Numbered from the stretch's first letter, positions 47,058-61,300 are shown. The stretch: DNA of 64,000 nucleotides from Strongyloides papillosus (GCA_005656395.1 SRSI01000028.1:1426001-1490000), one strand, 5' to 3'. Numbers and translations: made by a program. Notes: generated by a model from the letters alone, not told the origin.

Positions 47058-49132
47058 TTTTAACTGAAAAATTTATATTATTAATTAATTTATAATAAAT
47101 ACATTAATCCTTATTAGACAGGTGGTATGGTATTTAAATTCTTTTTATTTTTGTAAATTTAATTATATTGTATACTCTCATCAGTTGGTAAAGTGATCTT
47201 GATTCGTTTCAGAACGTAAATCAAAAAAATTACATAAGAATCATTTATCTCATTACATGAATTATGAATTTTTGTACTGTACAATAAACAATTTTTATAC
47301 AAAAGAAAGAAAATTTTTGGTATAATTGTCATAAAATTAGTAGTCCACTTCAAATACACTCCATCTGCCATCGGCATTCTTTTAAGTTGTCGTTTTTTTT
47401 CATATAACATTAATCATAAAAATACATGTAATTTTTTATTAGAAATTAGGGAACTTGACAAGCACAAAAGAGATACGATTAATACCTCGTTACAAATATA
47501 AAACTGTTGAATCATACAAGGTCGTTCTTAATTGTATCCTTGGCGCCATTTGCTTTCTCTAAAACACATCACATCTTTAGCAATACAACGAGTCGAGATA
47601 AATTTATATATGCAAACTAAACTATTCCTTTTTTTAGTACATATTTTAAACAAACTTGATAAACCTCAGAACATTCTAGGTTACCTATACCTCCTAAAAT
47701 TACATTTAAAACTTATCTGGCTTTATTTTCTTCCCCTAAATTACTATTTACCTCCTTGAAAAGTTTTATTGCTTTATGTCAAGATTAGTATTTAAAAAAC
47801 AAATATTTATATGTCTTAATTATTACCAAATATATTTTTGATTAAATTATATATTTATTATTAATTTCTAAAAATTTATAATATATATATGTCTTTGATA
47901 GTTATGAATGATCAAGAGAAGAAGATTTTACGTTGTGTTTTCTCTTTACAAAAGATGATTTAATATTTTATTAATAGAAATTAAAGTAAACTCTTGCAAC
48001 ATACACCATATGTACTGTCTTCTTTTTATTATATTTTAGATATTGAAAAAGGCCATGCCAATAAATACTACAACTTTTTATTTCTATTTCTCTCAATAAT
48101 GACTCTAGAAAATCGGTTTGTCTTTTGAGGTTTTTTAAGATTGTCGTTATTATTATATTATAGATATATATTGTTAAAGTAACGATATATGCATATATAC
48201 TTTTTAGTTTATCTCATTAAAACTTTTATCTGTCTCATATTCCATTTGTAAAGTAAAACTTTTAAATAAGCCTTATTATACTATTAAACTTTTGCACATT
48301 TTTTAGAAGTTAATTTATCAAAATTTGATATGATTCCTTCCTATCACCGTCACTTTCCGATCACATTAATAATTACTATTCAATATCATATTCTTCATCC
48401 TCTTCTATGTTAATACTTATTTTAAATTGTAAGATGAAACATATTTAAATGTATGCTGATTGATATCTTAATTCAAGAAGGATCTTTTCTAATAATTGAT
48501 ACATTTCTTAAATTTCGATTAAATGTTGCGTTATTTAAAGAACAAAAAAATATAATAAAAAGTGAAATCTTAAAATGGCACTTGACTATTTTTAATATAT
48601 GTATATAAATGTATTTCTACACTCACACATAGAGGATAACCAATTTAAAATAGTCACTTCTTATAAATTAAAATCGTACCATCAATATACTATTAAGTAA
48701 GCTATTGCCATTGATATTATATATAAATTTCTATTGTCATGTTCTCATCCATTAAACTTATACATATATGCTTCTCCTTTTGTAGTTATAAAATTGATAT
48801 AAACATGTTATATTCACCCTTATCTATAACAGATTAACGCGCCTATATGTTGAGAATTTTTAATGCCATCTATTAATAAACCTCTATCTATTACATTTAC
48901 TATCTCCCTTAAATCTTTTTTAATTTTATTTATCATTGTTTTTCTATAATTTTTAATTAAAAACTTAATTCGTAAATAATAATATAATGCACTATAATAT
49001 TCATTGAAAAACTTTTATTTTTTAGAATAAGTAAATAGTTATTGATAATACTGGGTTTCTTCAAAACTATTTTTTGAAACTTCATTAAACTTTATTTATT
49101 TTCATTTTAATATATAAATTATTCACTTAAAT
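47058..49132. other. Divergent intergenic region (ABCB8-like / VANG)
   Basis: This 2 kb gap holds the promoters of both neighbours. A less AT-rich patch at about 47340-47610 contains an 83-codon minus-strand frame (47410-47159) whose first third looks protein-like (reported as a finding), and CTTGGCGCCATTTGC at about 47540. The remainder is AT-rich with no supported feature. Confidence 0.45.
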
Positions 49133-50764
49133 ATGTCTGTTTTCTCTGACAGATCATCAAATAGAAGATATCCAAGACAAAATATAAGAAGTTCAAGAAG
49201 TCAGGGAAGATCATATGATCACGATGATTCAGAGAGATCTTTTCTTGTCTCAAAATTTTCTGCTTTAAATTCAGAGGTACCATTAGCTTTTTAGTTTCAT
49301 AAAAAAAATTTTTAGGGACCAACAATAGATGTTGAACAAAGAGATCAATGGGGTGATAATACCACAGTGATGACAGGAAATACTTCAGAACATTCTTATG
49401 TTATTAAGTCGAATGAATATTACTCACAACCACCATCAAAAACTCCAACAAAATGGTGTTCAAGAATAACATGGTTGGGTTCAGCATCAGTCTTATCAAT
49501 TTTTGCAATTTTTTCACCTATTGTTATGATTATCCTTCCATACTCATTTAGTTACATGAAAATTGATAATTCACCGAATTTAGAATGTGAAATTGATTGC
49601 CAAGGGACATTAATAACATTGTTTGTTAAAGTAACTCTCCTAATTTTAGCTTTAGCAGCAATATTTTGGAGAAAACGAAATTCAAATCTTCCAAGAATCT
49701 ATGTTGCCAGAACCTCTCTTGCAATGTGTGTGGTATTTATTCTTATCTCTTTTTGGCTTTTCTTTGTTGTTCGTGTTATCTTAGACAAAGAATCAAATTA
49801 TAAATTTATCGTTAGTTTTTCCTTATCATGTTTGGATTGTTTACTTTATATTCATTATGTTGCTGTTTTATGGTTAATTATTAGAAAGGTAAAACCTGAA
49901 TATATGGTAACAATTACAAGAGATCCTGATGGTGAATCGAAAACATTTGTTATTGGAAGAATGACAATACAGGAAGCAAGCGAAGAAATTATAAAATTCT
50001 ATCTTTCCAATTTTCCATCGTATAATCCACATTTTGATAAACAATTAAGGGAAGTTGGTCGTTTTAAAACTCCCGGCCCAGCAGCTAGTTCGGGTTTTAA
50101 AGTATATAATATTGATGGAAATGGTGATGTTGGTCTTGGGATACCTGAAGCTAATGCTCATGCTATTATTGAAGCTGCTGCTAGAAGGAGGAATGGAAGT
50201 TATAGCGAAATGCTTCATGAAGAAGTAGAAATTGAGAGAAGAATAAAAAAGAGGAAAATTAAATTAATCTGTTCAACAGAGGAAGCCTTTTCAGGTGTTC
50301 GTTTTGCTGCTAGTATAACACAGCCAAACATGAAAGGAGAACAAATGAGTACACATGATGCTGCAAAAACAGTATTTTCTATTATAGCAAGACCACTGAA
50401 TAAATATCTTCGTCTCATGCGCCGCCAACCCCAACATCGCGGTGGTGATGACATTGTAAGGTATATTGAGAAATGTTTAATATTAAATTTGGGTCCAAGA
50501 ACATTCTTACAAAGATTTTTTAACCCAATTATCAAAAATAAAAATGATGTGTCTAAGTGGTCAATTGTTTGTAGTGAATGTGTATCAAACGGAATAGATA
50601 ATGATTTACTTTTTGTTATTAAGAGCCATTCAAATGATATTGACGCTGGAGTTCAACTTCTATGTGAAATATCAAATTTACCTTTTTTAAATATTACTGA
50701 ACAATCCGCAAAAAAAAACAAACTAGAAAATCAGAAATACAAGACAGGTGTTCATATAGTTTGA
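49133..50764 (+). CDS. vang-1: Van Gogh/Strabismus planar cell polarity membrane protein
   Basis: Two exons (49133-49276 and 49316-50764, with a 39-bp intron) give 530 residues, the usual VANGL size. An Arg/Ser-rich cytosolic N-terminus leads to the conserved QWGDNTTVMTGNTSEHS. Four membrane segments follow between about residues 95 and 235 (VLSIFAIFSPIVMIILPY, TLITLFVKVTLLILALAAIF, SLAMCVVFILISFWLFFVV, LSCLDCLLYIHYVAVLWLI). The cytosolic tail has the family blocks TRDPDGESKTFVIG, SGFKVYNIDG, AAARRRNGSYSE and EAFSGVRF. VANG acts with Prickle opposite Frizzled/Dishevelled to orient cells in the tissue plane and in neurite and migration guidance. The tail ends TGVHIV, not the TSV-type PDZ ligand known in flies and vertebrates. 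Confidence 0.95.
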
Positions 50765-51609
50765 AATGTTAGTAAAAAATAGTAATAATTTTCCCTACTC
50801 CGGGTCTTTATCAATATAATACATATATATCATTTTTCAAAATTCAACGACGCTTTCGAAACTATGACAATATTTCTGAAATTAATGGCTTTTTCCAAAA
50901 ACTCAATTCTATTTTTAAATCGTTTTACAGTATGCAACTTTTCTTTTAATTAAAGTGAAACTTTCGTCAAATTATGAAAAATGTTTCTGTGTACGTAAAA
51001 ATGTAGTTAATTTTACTAAATACTATATTTTTGATTATTCATATACCATAATAAGGATTAAAAAATAAATTACCAGTCGTAAAAATAATACTAATATTAA
51101 ATCATTTGTAAGAAGTTACTAAAACAGTTTCTTATAGTAATTGTAGAGTTTAAAAATATATATATGCATACAATATATATTTGAAATCTCCATAAAATAG
51201 TTTTAATTTCATTGATATCATCCCACAAATTCAAACTATGCTTTTTAAATTTTTTTACTAAGGTAATGATATCTTATCACAAGTGAATAGTATTTAAAAA
51301 TTATCGATAAAATTACATATACAAATGCATTTTTTATTTGATAATAAATTTTACAATAAAATATAATGTTCAATAAATGTATGTAAAAATTTTTCATACA
51401 AAATGGTGAGTTTAAGAAATTTTAATTAATCTTTATTTACAAAAGAATATTGGAAAATGTTGCAAATATATATCTTATATTCAACTATAAATCGCTACAT
51501 GTTTATTTACATTAAATATTTGTTTTATATTCTTATTCATTTTTCAAAAATAAAATTTTCATTTTTTGCTACAATATTCAGAGCATTCTTATTATTTATA
51601 AATATATAT
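50765..51609. other. Intergenic region between convergent VANG and cdo-1 genes
   Basis: No gene or structure is recognised. The DNA is AT-rich and contains the 3' flanks of both neighbours. Confidence 0.5.
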
Positions 51610-52281
51610 TTATTCAATCTTCACAATTGTTCCTTCTTTGCATCCTTTATAGTTAACTTTTTGACCAAATTTGGTATAGTAAGTAACGTGACATTTTGTT
51701 TTATGACCGGTGTGCTAAAAAATATAAATGATGAATTATTATATACGTTTTTTTGCTTACTTCATCAAATATTTGACACGTTTTGTATCCTGGAATGTAA
51801 ACATGAAGTGTTACAGCTGGTTTAGAGTTACTAAGATTTTCCATTCTATGGAGACCAATTTCATCACACATATATGTTACTTCATTAATAGAATATGTAT
51901 CTTTTCCAATCTCAATCATTTCCTCTTCATCATTTTGAGCTTTTGGCCATTTATATCTTGTTTCAGTTAACTCTCCACCAAGAACTTTTACAAAACAATC
52001 ATTTTCTGTATGATCATGAATTGGACTAGCTATTCCTTCAGGCCAAACAAGAATCATTGCATTATATTTTCCATTTCCAGTATCTACTAAATTTCTGGTA
52101 TATCTGTAAAAATAATAATGATAAATTATTGGATATTAACATACTTGTGTGGATCATAAAAATAAAATTTTTCCCAATCTTCTTTTCTGCTTTTGTAAGA
52201 AGCTAGAATTTTACGAATAGAGTCAATAGAATATTGATCTTTATCAAATTCAGCCCTCATTTTTTTTAACATTTCATCCAT
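51610..52281 (-). CDS. cdo-1: Cysteine dioxygenase type I
   Basis: Three exons (52281-52145, 52103-51761, 51714-51610) join in phase for 194 residues, close to the usual 200. This cupin enzyme oxidises cysteine to cysteine sulfinate using non-haem Fe(II) and O2, the first step of cysteine breakdown to taurine and sulfate. The iron ligands are visible in [12 protein letters not shown] (two His) and GLHRME (third His). The Cys in NDCFVK and the Tyr in [10 protein letters not shown] correspond to the Cys-Tyr cofactor pair of animal CDO1, and both are present. The [14 protein letters not shown] block and the C-terminal [15 protein letters not shown] strand also match the family. In Caenorhabditis cdo-1 is induced by cysteine and H2S via HIF-1; regulation here is not visible from sequence. 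Confidence 0.96.
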
Positions 52282-55200
52282 CTTTAGATTGCTTTGTATT
52301 ATTAAATAAAAAATTAATTTGTAAACTAAAGTAATATAAAATCACATTAAATGCATAAAAAATATTTATTCAATAATTATGTTGATATAAAATTCAAAAA
52401 ATGGAATGATTAAATAAGAAGTAGAGTATAGTTATATTATTCCTATCTTTTATAAAATATTTTATAATCCAATTAAAGATAACAAAAATAGTTTAGTGAA
52501 CGTATCAAAAGTAATTATCATAAAATTAAGAATACTATATTATTTTAAACTTTATAATACTCTACAAATTTAGATGAAATTAATTTGTCTAACTACATTT
52601 TATAACTATAAATTGCGCATCACACAATCTAATTGATAAAAGTTAAAAAATTTTACCATGAATCAAAGTTTCTAATTATTTATTAACATATTATCATATA
52701 AATATAATCTAAAACATACAAACCATTGTTATATCTTATACAAAACCACCTCATAAAAACAATCTCGTAAGAGGAAGTATGATGATGGTTTATGGAGAGA
52801 TCAAAATATATTCTTTAATTGACTAACATTTAACATTCCTTCATTATGATTACTCAAACACAATAAAATGATACGTATATATAGTAAAACGAATTGTTTT
52901 TATTAGTTTATGATAAGCATTTCAATGAAAAGATAACAAATTAATACTTCTGCCCATGTGCTATTTTCAACTTAGAGGCATCAGTTTTCATTTTCTTCTT
53001 AAATTCTTTTTATTTGTTCCACCCATTAAATTATCATTAATGGTTAAAAATAGAAATAATCACGTATTAATATATTTCAAGAGTGTGATACATTTTTAAA
53101 TACAAAACATTATAAAATAATTAAAGTTAATTAATTTAGAAAATTGGTAAAGAAATAAAATTTTAGAAAGGTATGTTATTTTTTAGCATATATAATTATA
53201 TTATTAATAAATTACAGTTGATCTGTATGTATGATCAAGTTTGTGGATAGTTTTATCTAAGTACATAAGATGATGTAAAAACTTTCAACAAACAAAAAAG
53301 TTAAACTTCTTTTTTACCAATAATTAAAGCATTTTGTAAAATTTATATATATTTTTTTATCACATGTTACAATATATTATTATATTAGGGGGATGGTATA
53401 TCAATGTTGTCAAAAATAGTTATTATATTCTTTATTTACTAAGAAAATTTTTTTATTTAATATGTTTGTTTGCAATTGGTTAAAATTTTTGTATCAAAAA
53501 ATGCTTCTGATTATACAAAACTTTAAATTAGTGGGAAAAGAAGATAAATTACTTAATTTTTTCAAAAAGACAGATTTGTCATCCTAATTACAGTATTGAG
53601 AAGTGTTTTGAAAATGAATTAAAAAGGAAACTTGATTTTGTGAAAAAAATAACACAACGAAACTTCTAGATTACCATTTGGAAATTAAAATATTGACATA
53701 ATTATTAATTGGCTATAAAAAAACTTTTTTTTTTTCAAATAATCGATGTGAAATTTTATTCTTTTAAAGTAAAATGATTGTTTATAAGTGTTTAAAAATA
53801 TAGTTCTTTTTTAATCATCCTTAAACAATAACTTTTTCTTATCGAAATATAAAAATTATGCAAAAGCAAATATTTTACATTTTTTTTCAATAAGACTTTA
53901 TTGACATTCTCCTTATTATTACTTTAACCTGAGAAGATTATTACTCCTACTAATCCCGGAACCAAGAGTTATTGTTAGGTATACTTATGATGAAAATTAA
54001 AATATAATTATTAATTCTTTTTCTCCAACAAAAAACAATACATCAAAATGTTGTACATCTCAATGAAGAACAAAAAAATTGATTAAATAATTTTAATATG
54101 CCATTTATAAGTACTTTGTCTTTAGGAATTACAAATGATTCATCTATAACAAATCAAAAATGTATACGTCATCAAAACAAATGTTTTATTAAAACATGAT
54201 TTTAAGACTTCTAAAATTGCACGTACTATCAAAATTATTTGTTCCTCTCTTAACTCCCTCCAATCTTAAGAAGATGCCAGTTAAATATTTTAATAAAATG
54301 TATATCCTTCTTATTATATATGATAAATGCTTCTTAAAATTACTTGTTTTTATCATTACATATATTAATGTGTCTACATTTATATCTTTAAAAATTGATC
54401 AAATAGTTGTATGGAAAAATATTTTTAAAACACTTTAAATCTTTTTATATTATCTAAAGAATGCGATATAAAAATTATAAATTGTCCATACCCTCATTTT
54501 CAAATAACTTCGTTAAATAATATTTATTAAATATATGTTAATTTTAAAAATTTTTTATACTCACTTTATTTGATACGGTAAATAAATTTTTAAAAATTTA
54601 AAATATAAATGTTATTGAAAAGGTTAATTACATTAATTATCTGTTATTATTACTAATTCACGAAATTTAAATTTATTTTCACTTGATATCACTAACATGT
54701 GTTATGCTTCTTGTTTTATAAAAAAGATATTTTGTAAAAAATATGCTCAAAGAACATCTTTATAATATGTTACACTAACTTAAAAACAAGCAATTTTCTA
54801 GTTTTTGAACTTTTTTCTATAATTAGATGTTCTTTGATTTCTAATTGATATCATTTCTTGTTTTCACAAATCTTAGAAACTTTGAATTAAAATATTGTTT
54901 TTGTTAAGTAAAATATAAAAAAATAACATATTTTGACAAATTGATGTGCCGTTCCCTTTTATCATATTAATTTTAATGATAAAAAATTATTGGAATATAG
55001 TTCTTTCTATTTTGATGTTTAAAATAATTTTTTCACAACTTTAATATGCATATCAATAATTTTAAATTTTAACTTTAATTTATTAATAAATTTTTCAAGT
55101 AACTATGTATATAAAAAATATTACAATAACTAGAAAGATAAAAATAAACTCTTAGTAATTTTTGACATTCATTCTTGAAAAATGTATACATTTGATTTTT

Positions 55201-56171
55201 AAATTGGATTGTTCTTAACATTTTATCTACTACTAAATCACCCTATTTTTCCTTAGCACCTTTTAATTAAATGTTAAAGATAATTATATAAAAAGTTAAA
55301 AATATCTTATCTTTAATTAATGCCAGAGATATTAAACTTTTTATGATAAAATAATGATATACGGATATATTTATAAATTTATACCTTCTTTTTCCAATAT
55401 TAAACATACCACAAAAATATTATTTATAAATTTTTTTTCTCATTTTGGTGATTTAGAAATAAATTTATTTTCTTCTTTTCTTGTTAATAAATTTTGTCAT
55501 GTAATGTAAAACTTTCTTACAACATTACAACAACTATATGTTTTTTTTTTATTTTTTCTGCCGAAACATAAATATATTTACATTTTCTTTTATATTAATG
55601 ATCTATTACTATCAAAGTTTACAACTTTTTAAAATAATTAACTTTTCGATTTTATCTTTTTATTATCATTCTCATGTTACTTTTTCGAAAAGCAGTCATT
55701 AAATGGAAATAAATAATGATATTAATTTTTCAAATAATCAAAAGCCATCTTATCGTTTTGATACCACTGTTCACTATTTTCTACTATATATCAATGCCTT
55801 TTTTATTTTACTTTAAGATTTTTTTAACATTAAATGCTTTTTTTTGACAAATTTATAGCTTATATGTAAAATGTTCTCTTTTACTATTATTATATCATCA
55901 TCATTTGTTTTGTTTGGTATATAAAAATGTATATATAAGAAAGCGAGAGATGCAATATATTATATACAACTCATCATTCTGTAATATCTAATAAAGTCAT
56001 TCTAATATTATGTCCCATAATTTATTTTTAATGAAACTTTTAATCAAATAGTTATGTCACTTTTTTTTTATAGGAATATATGATAATATTTAATTTAATA
56101 TTTTAACATTTATATAATTTTTATGCACATATCTAATTCTTTTATATTTTAGTATACACTTTTTTGCGCCA
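52282..56171. other. 3.9 kb AT-rich intergenic region
   Basis: It lies between the starts of the divergent cdo-1 and glycogen synthase genes. No protein-like frame is found. The frame at 54196-54438 is AT-driven and unsupported. TTTATATTTTAG at 56141-56152 is a splice acceptor 19 bases before the glycogen synthase ATG. A slightly GC-richer piece near 53925-53990 shows nothing recognisable. Confidence 0.5.
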
Positions 56172-58394
56172 ATGAGTAATTCTACTGCATCTTCTAGAAA
56201 AATTAGCTCAAGTAAACTTGCTAGACAACTTTCTGTAAGTTTTAAATTGACATTTATATAAATATTTTATAGATGCCTGATGTTACTGCTGATTGTGATT
56301 ATGGAGAGACTGCTAAAGCTGAAGGTCGTTATGTTTTTGAATGTGCTTGGGAAGTTGCTAATAAAGGTAAAAATTTTATTTAGTGATAATAGTTAACTTT
56401 TTATAGTTGGTGGAATTTACACTGTATTGAGAACCAAAGCTTTTGTTAGTACCGCTGAACTTGGTGATCAATATTGTATGTTTGGACCATACTTTGAGCA
56501 AAAAGTAAAATTTGAAGTAGAAGAGATGGAGCCTGAAACCGGTGCTTTTAAGTATGCTCTTGATAAGATGACTGAATGGGGTTTTAAAGTTGTATATGGT
56601 CGCTGGTTAATTGATGGTTACCCGAAAGTTGTCCTCTTTGATATTGGTTCAGGTGCCTGGAAACTTGATCAGTGGAAACATGAATTATGGGAGAAAGCTC
56701 GTATTGGTGTGCCATATGAAGATAGAGAATCAAATGATATCATAATTTTTGGATTTATGGTAGCAATTTTTTTAAAAACATTCGTTGAATGGTACGACGA
56801 CCCAGAACTTTTAGCTGTTGCTCATTTTCATGAATGGCAAGCTGGTGTAGGATTAATCATGTCAAGATTATGGAAAGTTAATATATCAACAATTTTTACA
56901 ACTCATGCAACATTATTAGGTCGTCATTTATGTGCTGCAGGAGCAGATTTATACAACAATATTGCCAGCTTTAATTGTGATTATGAGGCTGGCAGTAAAC
57001 AAATCTATCATAGATATTGTTTAGAACGTTGTGCAACTAACTTAGCACATGTCTTTACAACTGTCTCAGATATAACTGGTTTAGAAGCTGAATATCTACT
57101 AAAAAGAAAACCAGATCTTTTAACTCCAAATGGATTGAATGTTGTTAAATTTGCAGCTCTCCATGAATTTCAAAATTTACATGCTTTGGCAAAAGAAAAA
57201 ATTCATGATTTCATTAGAGGACACTTTTATGGCCACCTTAATTTTAATCTTGATAAAACAATATATTTATTCACTGCTGGAAGGTATGAATTTACAAATA
57301 AAGGAGGCGATTTCTTTATTGAAGCCTTAGCTAAATTAAATTGGATGCTAAAAACTTCTGATGATCCAAAAGTTAAGGATATGACTGTTATAGCATTTAT
57401 TATCTATCCAGCGCCAGCTAATTCTTTTAATGTTGAATCTCTAAAAGGACAAGCTGTATGTAAGCAATTAAAAGATAGTGTCGCAAGAATAAAAGAAACA
57501 ATGGCGTCAAGATTATTTGAACATTGCTCCAAAGGTGAGATACCTGATATGAATGATCTTTTGACCAATGAGGAAGCAGTACAACTTAAAAGATGTGTTT
57601 TATCCGCAAGACGTGAAACACTTCCACCAATATGCACACATAATATGGTTAATGATCACTTGGATCCCGTATTAAATGCCTTTAGAAGATGTCAGTTATA
57701 TAATAAACCTGATGATAGAGTTAAAGTAATCTTTCATCCTGAATTTTTAAGTTCCGTCTCACCATTAATTGGATTAGACTATGAGGAGTTTGTGAGAGGA
57801 TGTCATCTAGGTGTCTTTCCATCCTATTACGAGCCATGGGGATACACTCCAGCAGAATGTACTGTCATGGGAGTTCCATCTGTCACAACAAATCTCTCTG
57901 GGTTTGGATGCTTTGTTGAGGAAAATGTTCCGGATCATAATCAGTATGGTATCTATGTTATTGACAGAAGATTTAAAAACTTCAATGAATCAATTGAACA
58001 ACTCGCTAATGTTTTATTTGATTTTACAAAATTGTCAAGGAGACAAAGAGTTATCCTTCGTAATCGTACTGAAAGAATAAGTGATTATTTTGATTGGAAA
58101 AATTTAGGAGTTGTAAGTTTATTTTTTGTTTGTTTTCACAATAATCATTCTCTATATCAATCATTTTTTTATTTTTAGTTTTATCAACGTGCTCGTTATC
58201 TAGCATTACAAAAAACACATCCAAATCTAGAAGTTGTTATCTCTGAAAATCTTAAGAAAATGCCAAAGCCACTTTCTGCTCCAAGCACCCCCTCTCATTC
58301 ACGTCATGTTTCTCCTCATGGTAGTGATAATGAAGATTCTGATACAGCTGAACAAGAGGAACATGAAAATAAAATCTGGAGTAATGAAAGATAA
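56172..58394 (+). CDS. gsy-1: Glycogen synthase (UDP-glucose dependent, GT3)
   Basis: Four exons (56172-56234, 56273-56366, 56407-58112, 58179-58394; the first two introns are only 38 and 40 bp) join in phase for 692 residues, typical of animal enzymes. It adds glucose from UDP-glucose to growing glycogen in the cytosol. Visible blocks are [20 protein letters not shown] at the N-terminal donor-binding loop, AHFHEWQAG, and the catalytic E-x7-E region in [17 protein letters not shown]. The Arg-rich [22 protein letters not shown] is the glucose-6-phosphate sensing helix. The N-terminal ARQLSMP resembles regulatory site 2. The tail [21 protein letters not shown] matches the GSK3/CK2 site 3-5 ladder, so control by phosphorylation is likely conserved. 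An acceptor 19 bases upstream of the ATG fits trans-splicing. Confidence 0.97.
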
Positions 58395-61300
58395 TAAAAA
58401 GAAAATGCATTAATTTTTAGGAAACAAATATCAATAACTAAAGATTAATTTTTGATAAAATAATTTTTTTTATAAATCATATAATTGTCCCATTACTAAA
58501 ATCCATATATACCTTGCGATGAATTATTAATAAATTATCTAATAAAATATTTACTAATATTTTTAAAACACATTCTATTTAAATAAAAAAATCAACTATA
58601 TTATTATTATTTTATACATAATACGTATTCATAAAAACTATACAATTACAAAAAAACATTATTCTAAGATAAATAAAATAAAAAACAAAAATTATTTGTC
58701 TTTTTTTATTTTCATACTTGGTGTTTTTCATCTATATAATAACAAAAAAAGAAAGAAAAATTTTTTAAAAGCTTTTGAGATGTTTGTTATTATAAATATA
58801 GAAATAGTGGCTTCTATGATCTTATATTTCTTTTTATATTTTTAATATACATATAGATATCTTGTAAGTCCTTATTATCTGATAATTCAAATTAGAAGAC
58901 CAGCACCTCTCAAAGAAGCAATTCTTTAAATATAATAGTCCATTACGTTTTATATCCGGTGACTTACTGGGTCACTTGCATCTCCCATAGTATGTTGTGG
59001 GGTATTTGGTATATGTAATGCAATAGTATCCCTTATTTTATATAACTTTGTACCATCATTCTGCCATACTCATGTATATATATATATATATATTTATAAA
59101 AATAAATTTATTAATGTCATTAATAATTTGTCGACACACTTTATTCCTATAAATATGTTAGCTAACGATTTCTTTGTTATCAAAAGGTGAATAGCTTTCT
59201 TAAGTATTTGAAAACAAACCTTCAATGAAGAGAGAAAGTTCTCTTAATCTACCATATAATAGCGGAATGTTCTAGTTTATCTTTTCAATTAATAGTAAAA
59301 AATATGCATAATTACTATTTTTTAAAATGTACAATCTTTTTTTCTTGTGATAAAGCTAACATAGAATAGATGAATTTATTATGTCATTTCGTAAAATATT
59401 AAAATGGTTTATTAGTAAATAAGACATTTTTGTTCATAATTTTCTACTTTTCAATACGATTGATCTATTCCTAAGATATATCTAACTTTTTTACAGTTTA
59501 TCAAACTTCATTTCTCTAGAATATCTTGATTTTATTAATCTTTAAAATGCTATATTTTTCTTTTAAACGAAATTCAATTTGTTGTTAAAATGTAGTATTC
59601 ATTATATTTTCTCATTTATGGAAAATTTCTGAATAAATAGCATTTAATAATTTTCTTATATTCCTAATTTATAAACTTATCAATTTTTTAGTATTAGTGA
59701 CTTTTTTCGTACTTTCCGGATGAAAAATGTTGTTTTAATAATTTATAAATAAAAATATTAAAATGCTTCCTTGTAATTTATTTAAAAAAAACTCAGGGAG
59801 TATTTTTAACATTTATTTTTTCTAATTCCCAAGTTAGATTTCTATTTCTTGAATAATGTTATTACACTTCAATAAAAGTCTTTAAGTTGACAAAACATTA
59901 CTATTTTTTATGAATTTTATCACGTTTTTTTATTAATTTAAAAAAAAATAATTAGTTAATGACGTTTATTTACTATTAATTTTTTTATTCTTTATTAAAT
60001 TATTCAATTTTTAGATGAACTTAGAAGTATATTTAAAAAGTAACGGCTAGTTTTAAGGGGGAGATATTTTGTACATATTACATTTATCAGATAAGTATTT
60101 TTATAATTTCTTATGTCTCGTTCATTTTATACATTCTTTATTATTCTAAATTCTTATTTCTAATGCCTATTTCAACTTTTTTTTGTTATTACAGTTTGAA
60201 GTGTATTTACTTTACCAATTAATAACTATTAAATTAAATGTCTAAACAAAATTTTGTTTTTTACGTATCCTTCACAAAAACTTTAAGATATAAATTTAAT
60301 GGATGTGTTATGGTAAATAACAAAATTTATGTACACTGGACTCTAATGATATAATATTTTTTACACGCTTTTTTTCAATAATCATATAGTGCACCAATTT
60401 AACCGTAACATTAGTATAAATATGTTAACGAATATTTTTCTAACATCTTCTTAAATATTTTTTACCAAATTAAAGGAAAACTTTTTTTATTAAATTATTT
60501 TTTTGTTCATTAAACAGAACTTTCATTATTATAAACTATATATTAAGTATATTTAAAGAATTAAGCATTATAACACTTTTATTGCCCTTTATTTTAATCT
60601 TTTTCCTCCCCAAAAATAATAATTTCTCTTTTTATTAACTTTTTTATTTTTAATTTAAAAGATATATTGTTATCAAAAAATGTATTTATAAAATAAAATC
60701 TTTATGGTTTTTTGGTCTTCTTCTAATATGAGATTGTATTCAAATTTTGTTGATAAGATTTAGTTTGTATCATGAAATGTATATCCTTAAGTAAATTAAC
60801 TGATTAAAATAAAGTGTTATAGAGAGACTTCCTGAGGAAGTTAATGTTTGCAAAACTTCTAACTAGATAATCTCCTATTCTTAAGAATCAGATTTTTTGT
60901 CAATCATAAACTAGTTTAAATTTTCGTAGGTGTTAATGACTTTAGAAAAAAGAATATGATAACAAGTTGTTAATTGATATAATAATTGGTCTTGAATACC
61001 TAATTATACAATACTATCACTCGTCATATATTTTTTTCTCACTCATCACCATGCAGTTGCCAACTTTCACATATCTTTTATTTATTATTAGCGTACTATT
61101 TAACCTATAAATAGAGTCAAAATTATATTAATGAGTAGTGGAATAAATTCAAACAAATTATATATTTCTAATTTTTCTAACCATATTTTAAAATAGTTTT
61201 CATTTTTTTATCTTTAAAATAATATTTATCATTTCATTTGACAAAATTTTTAAAAAAAAACATTATAAAAGATTAATGAACGGTTCTTTTAAATTTATCA

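Noticed and set aside
50215..50535. 106-codon minus-strand frame
   Set aside because: It is antisense to VANG, whose family motifs fix the coding strand.
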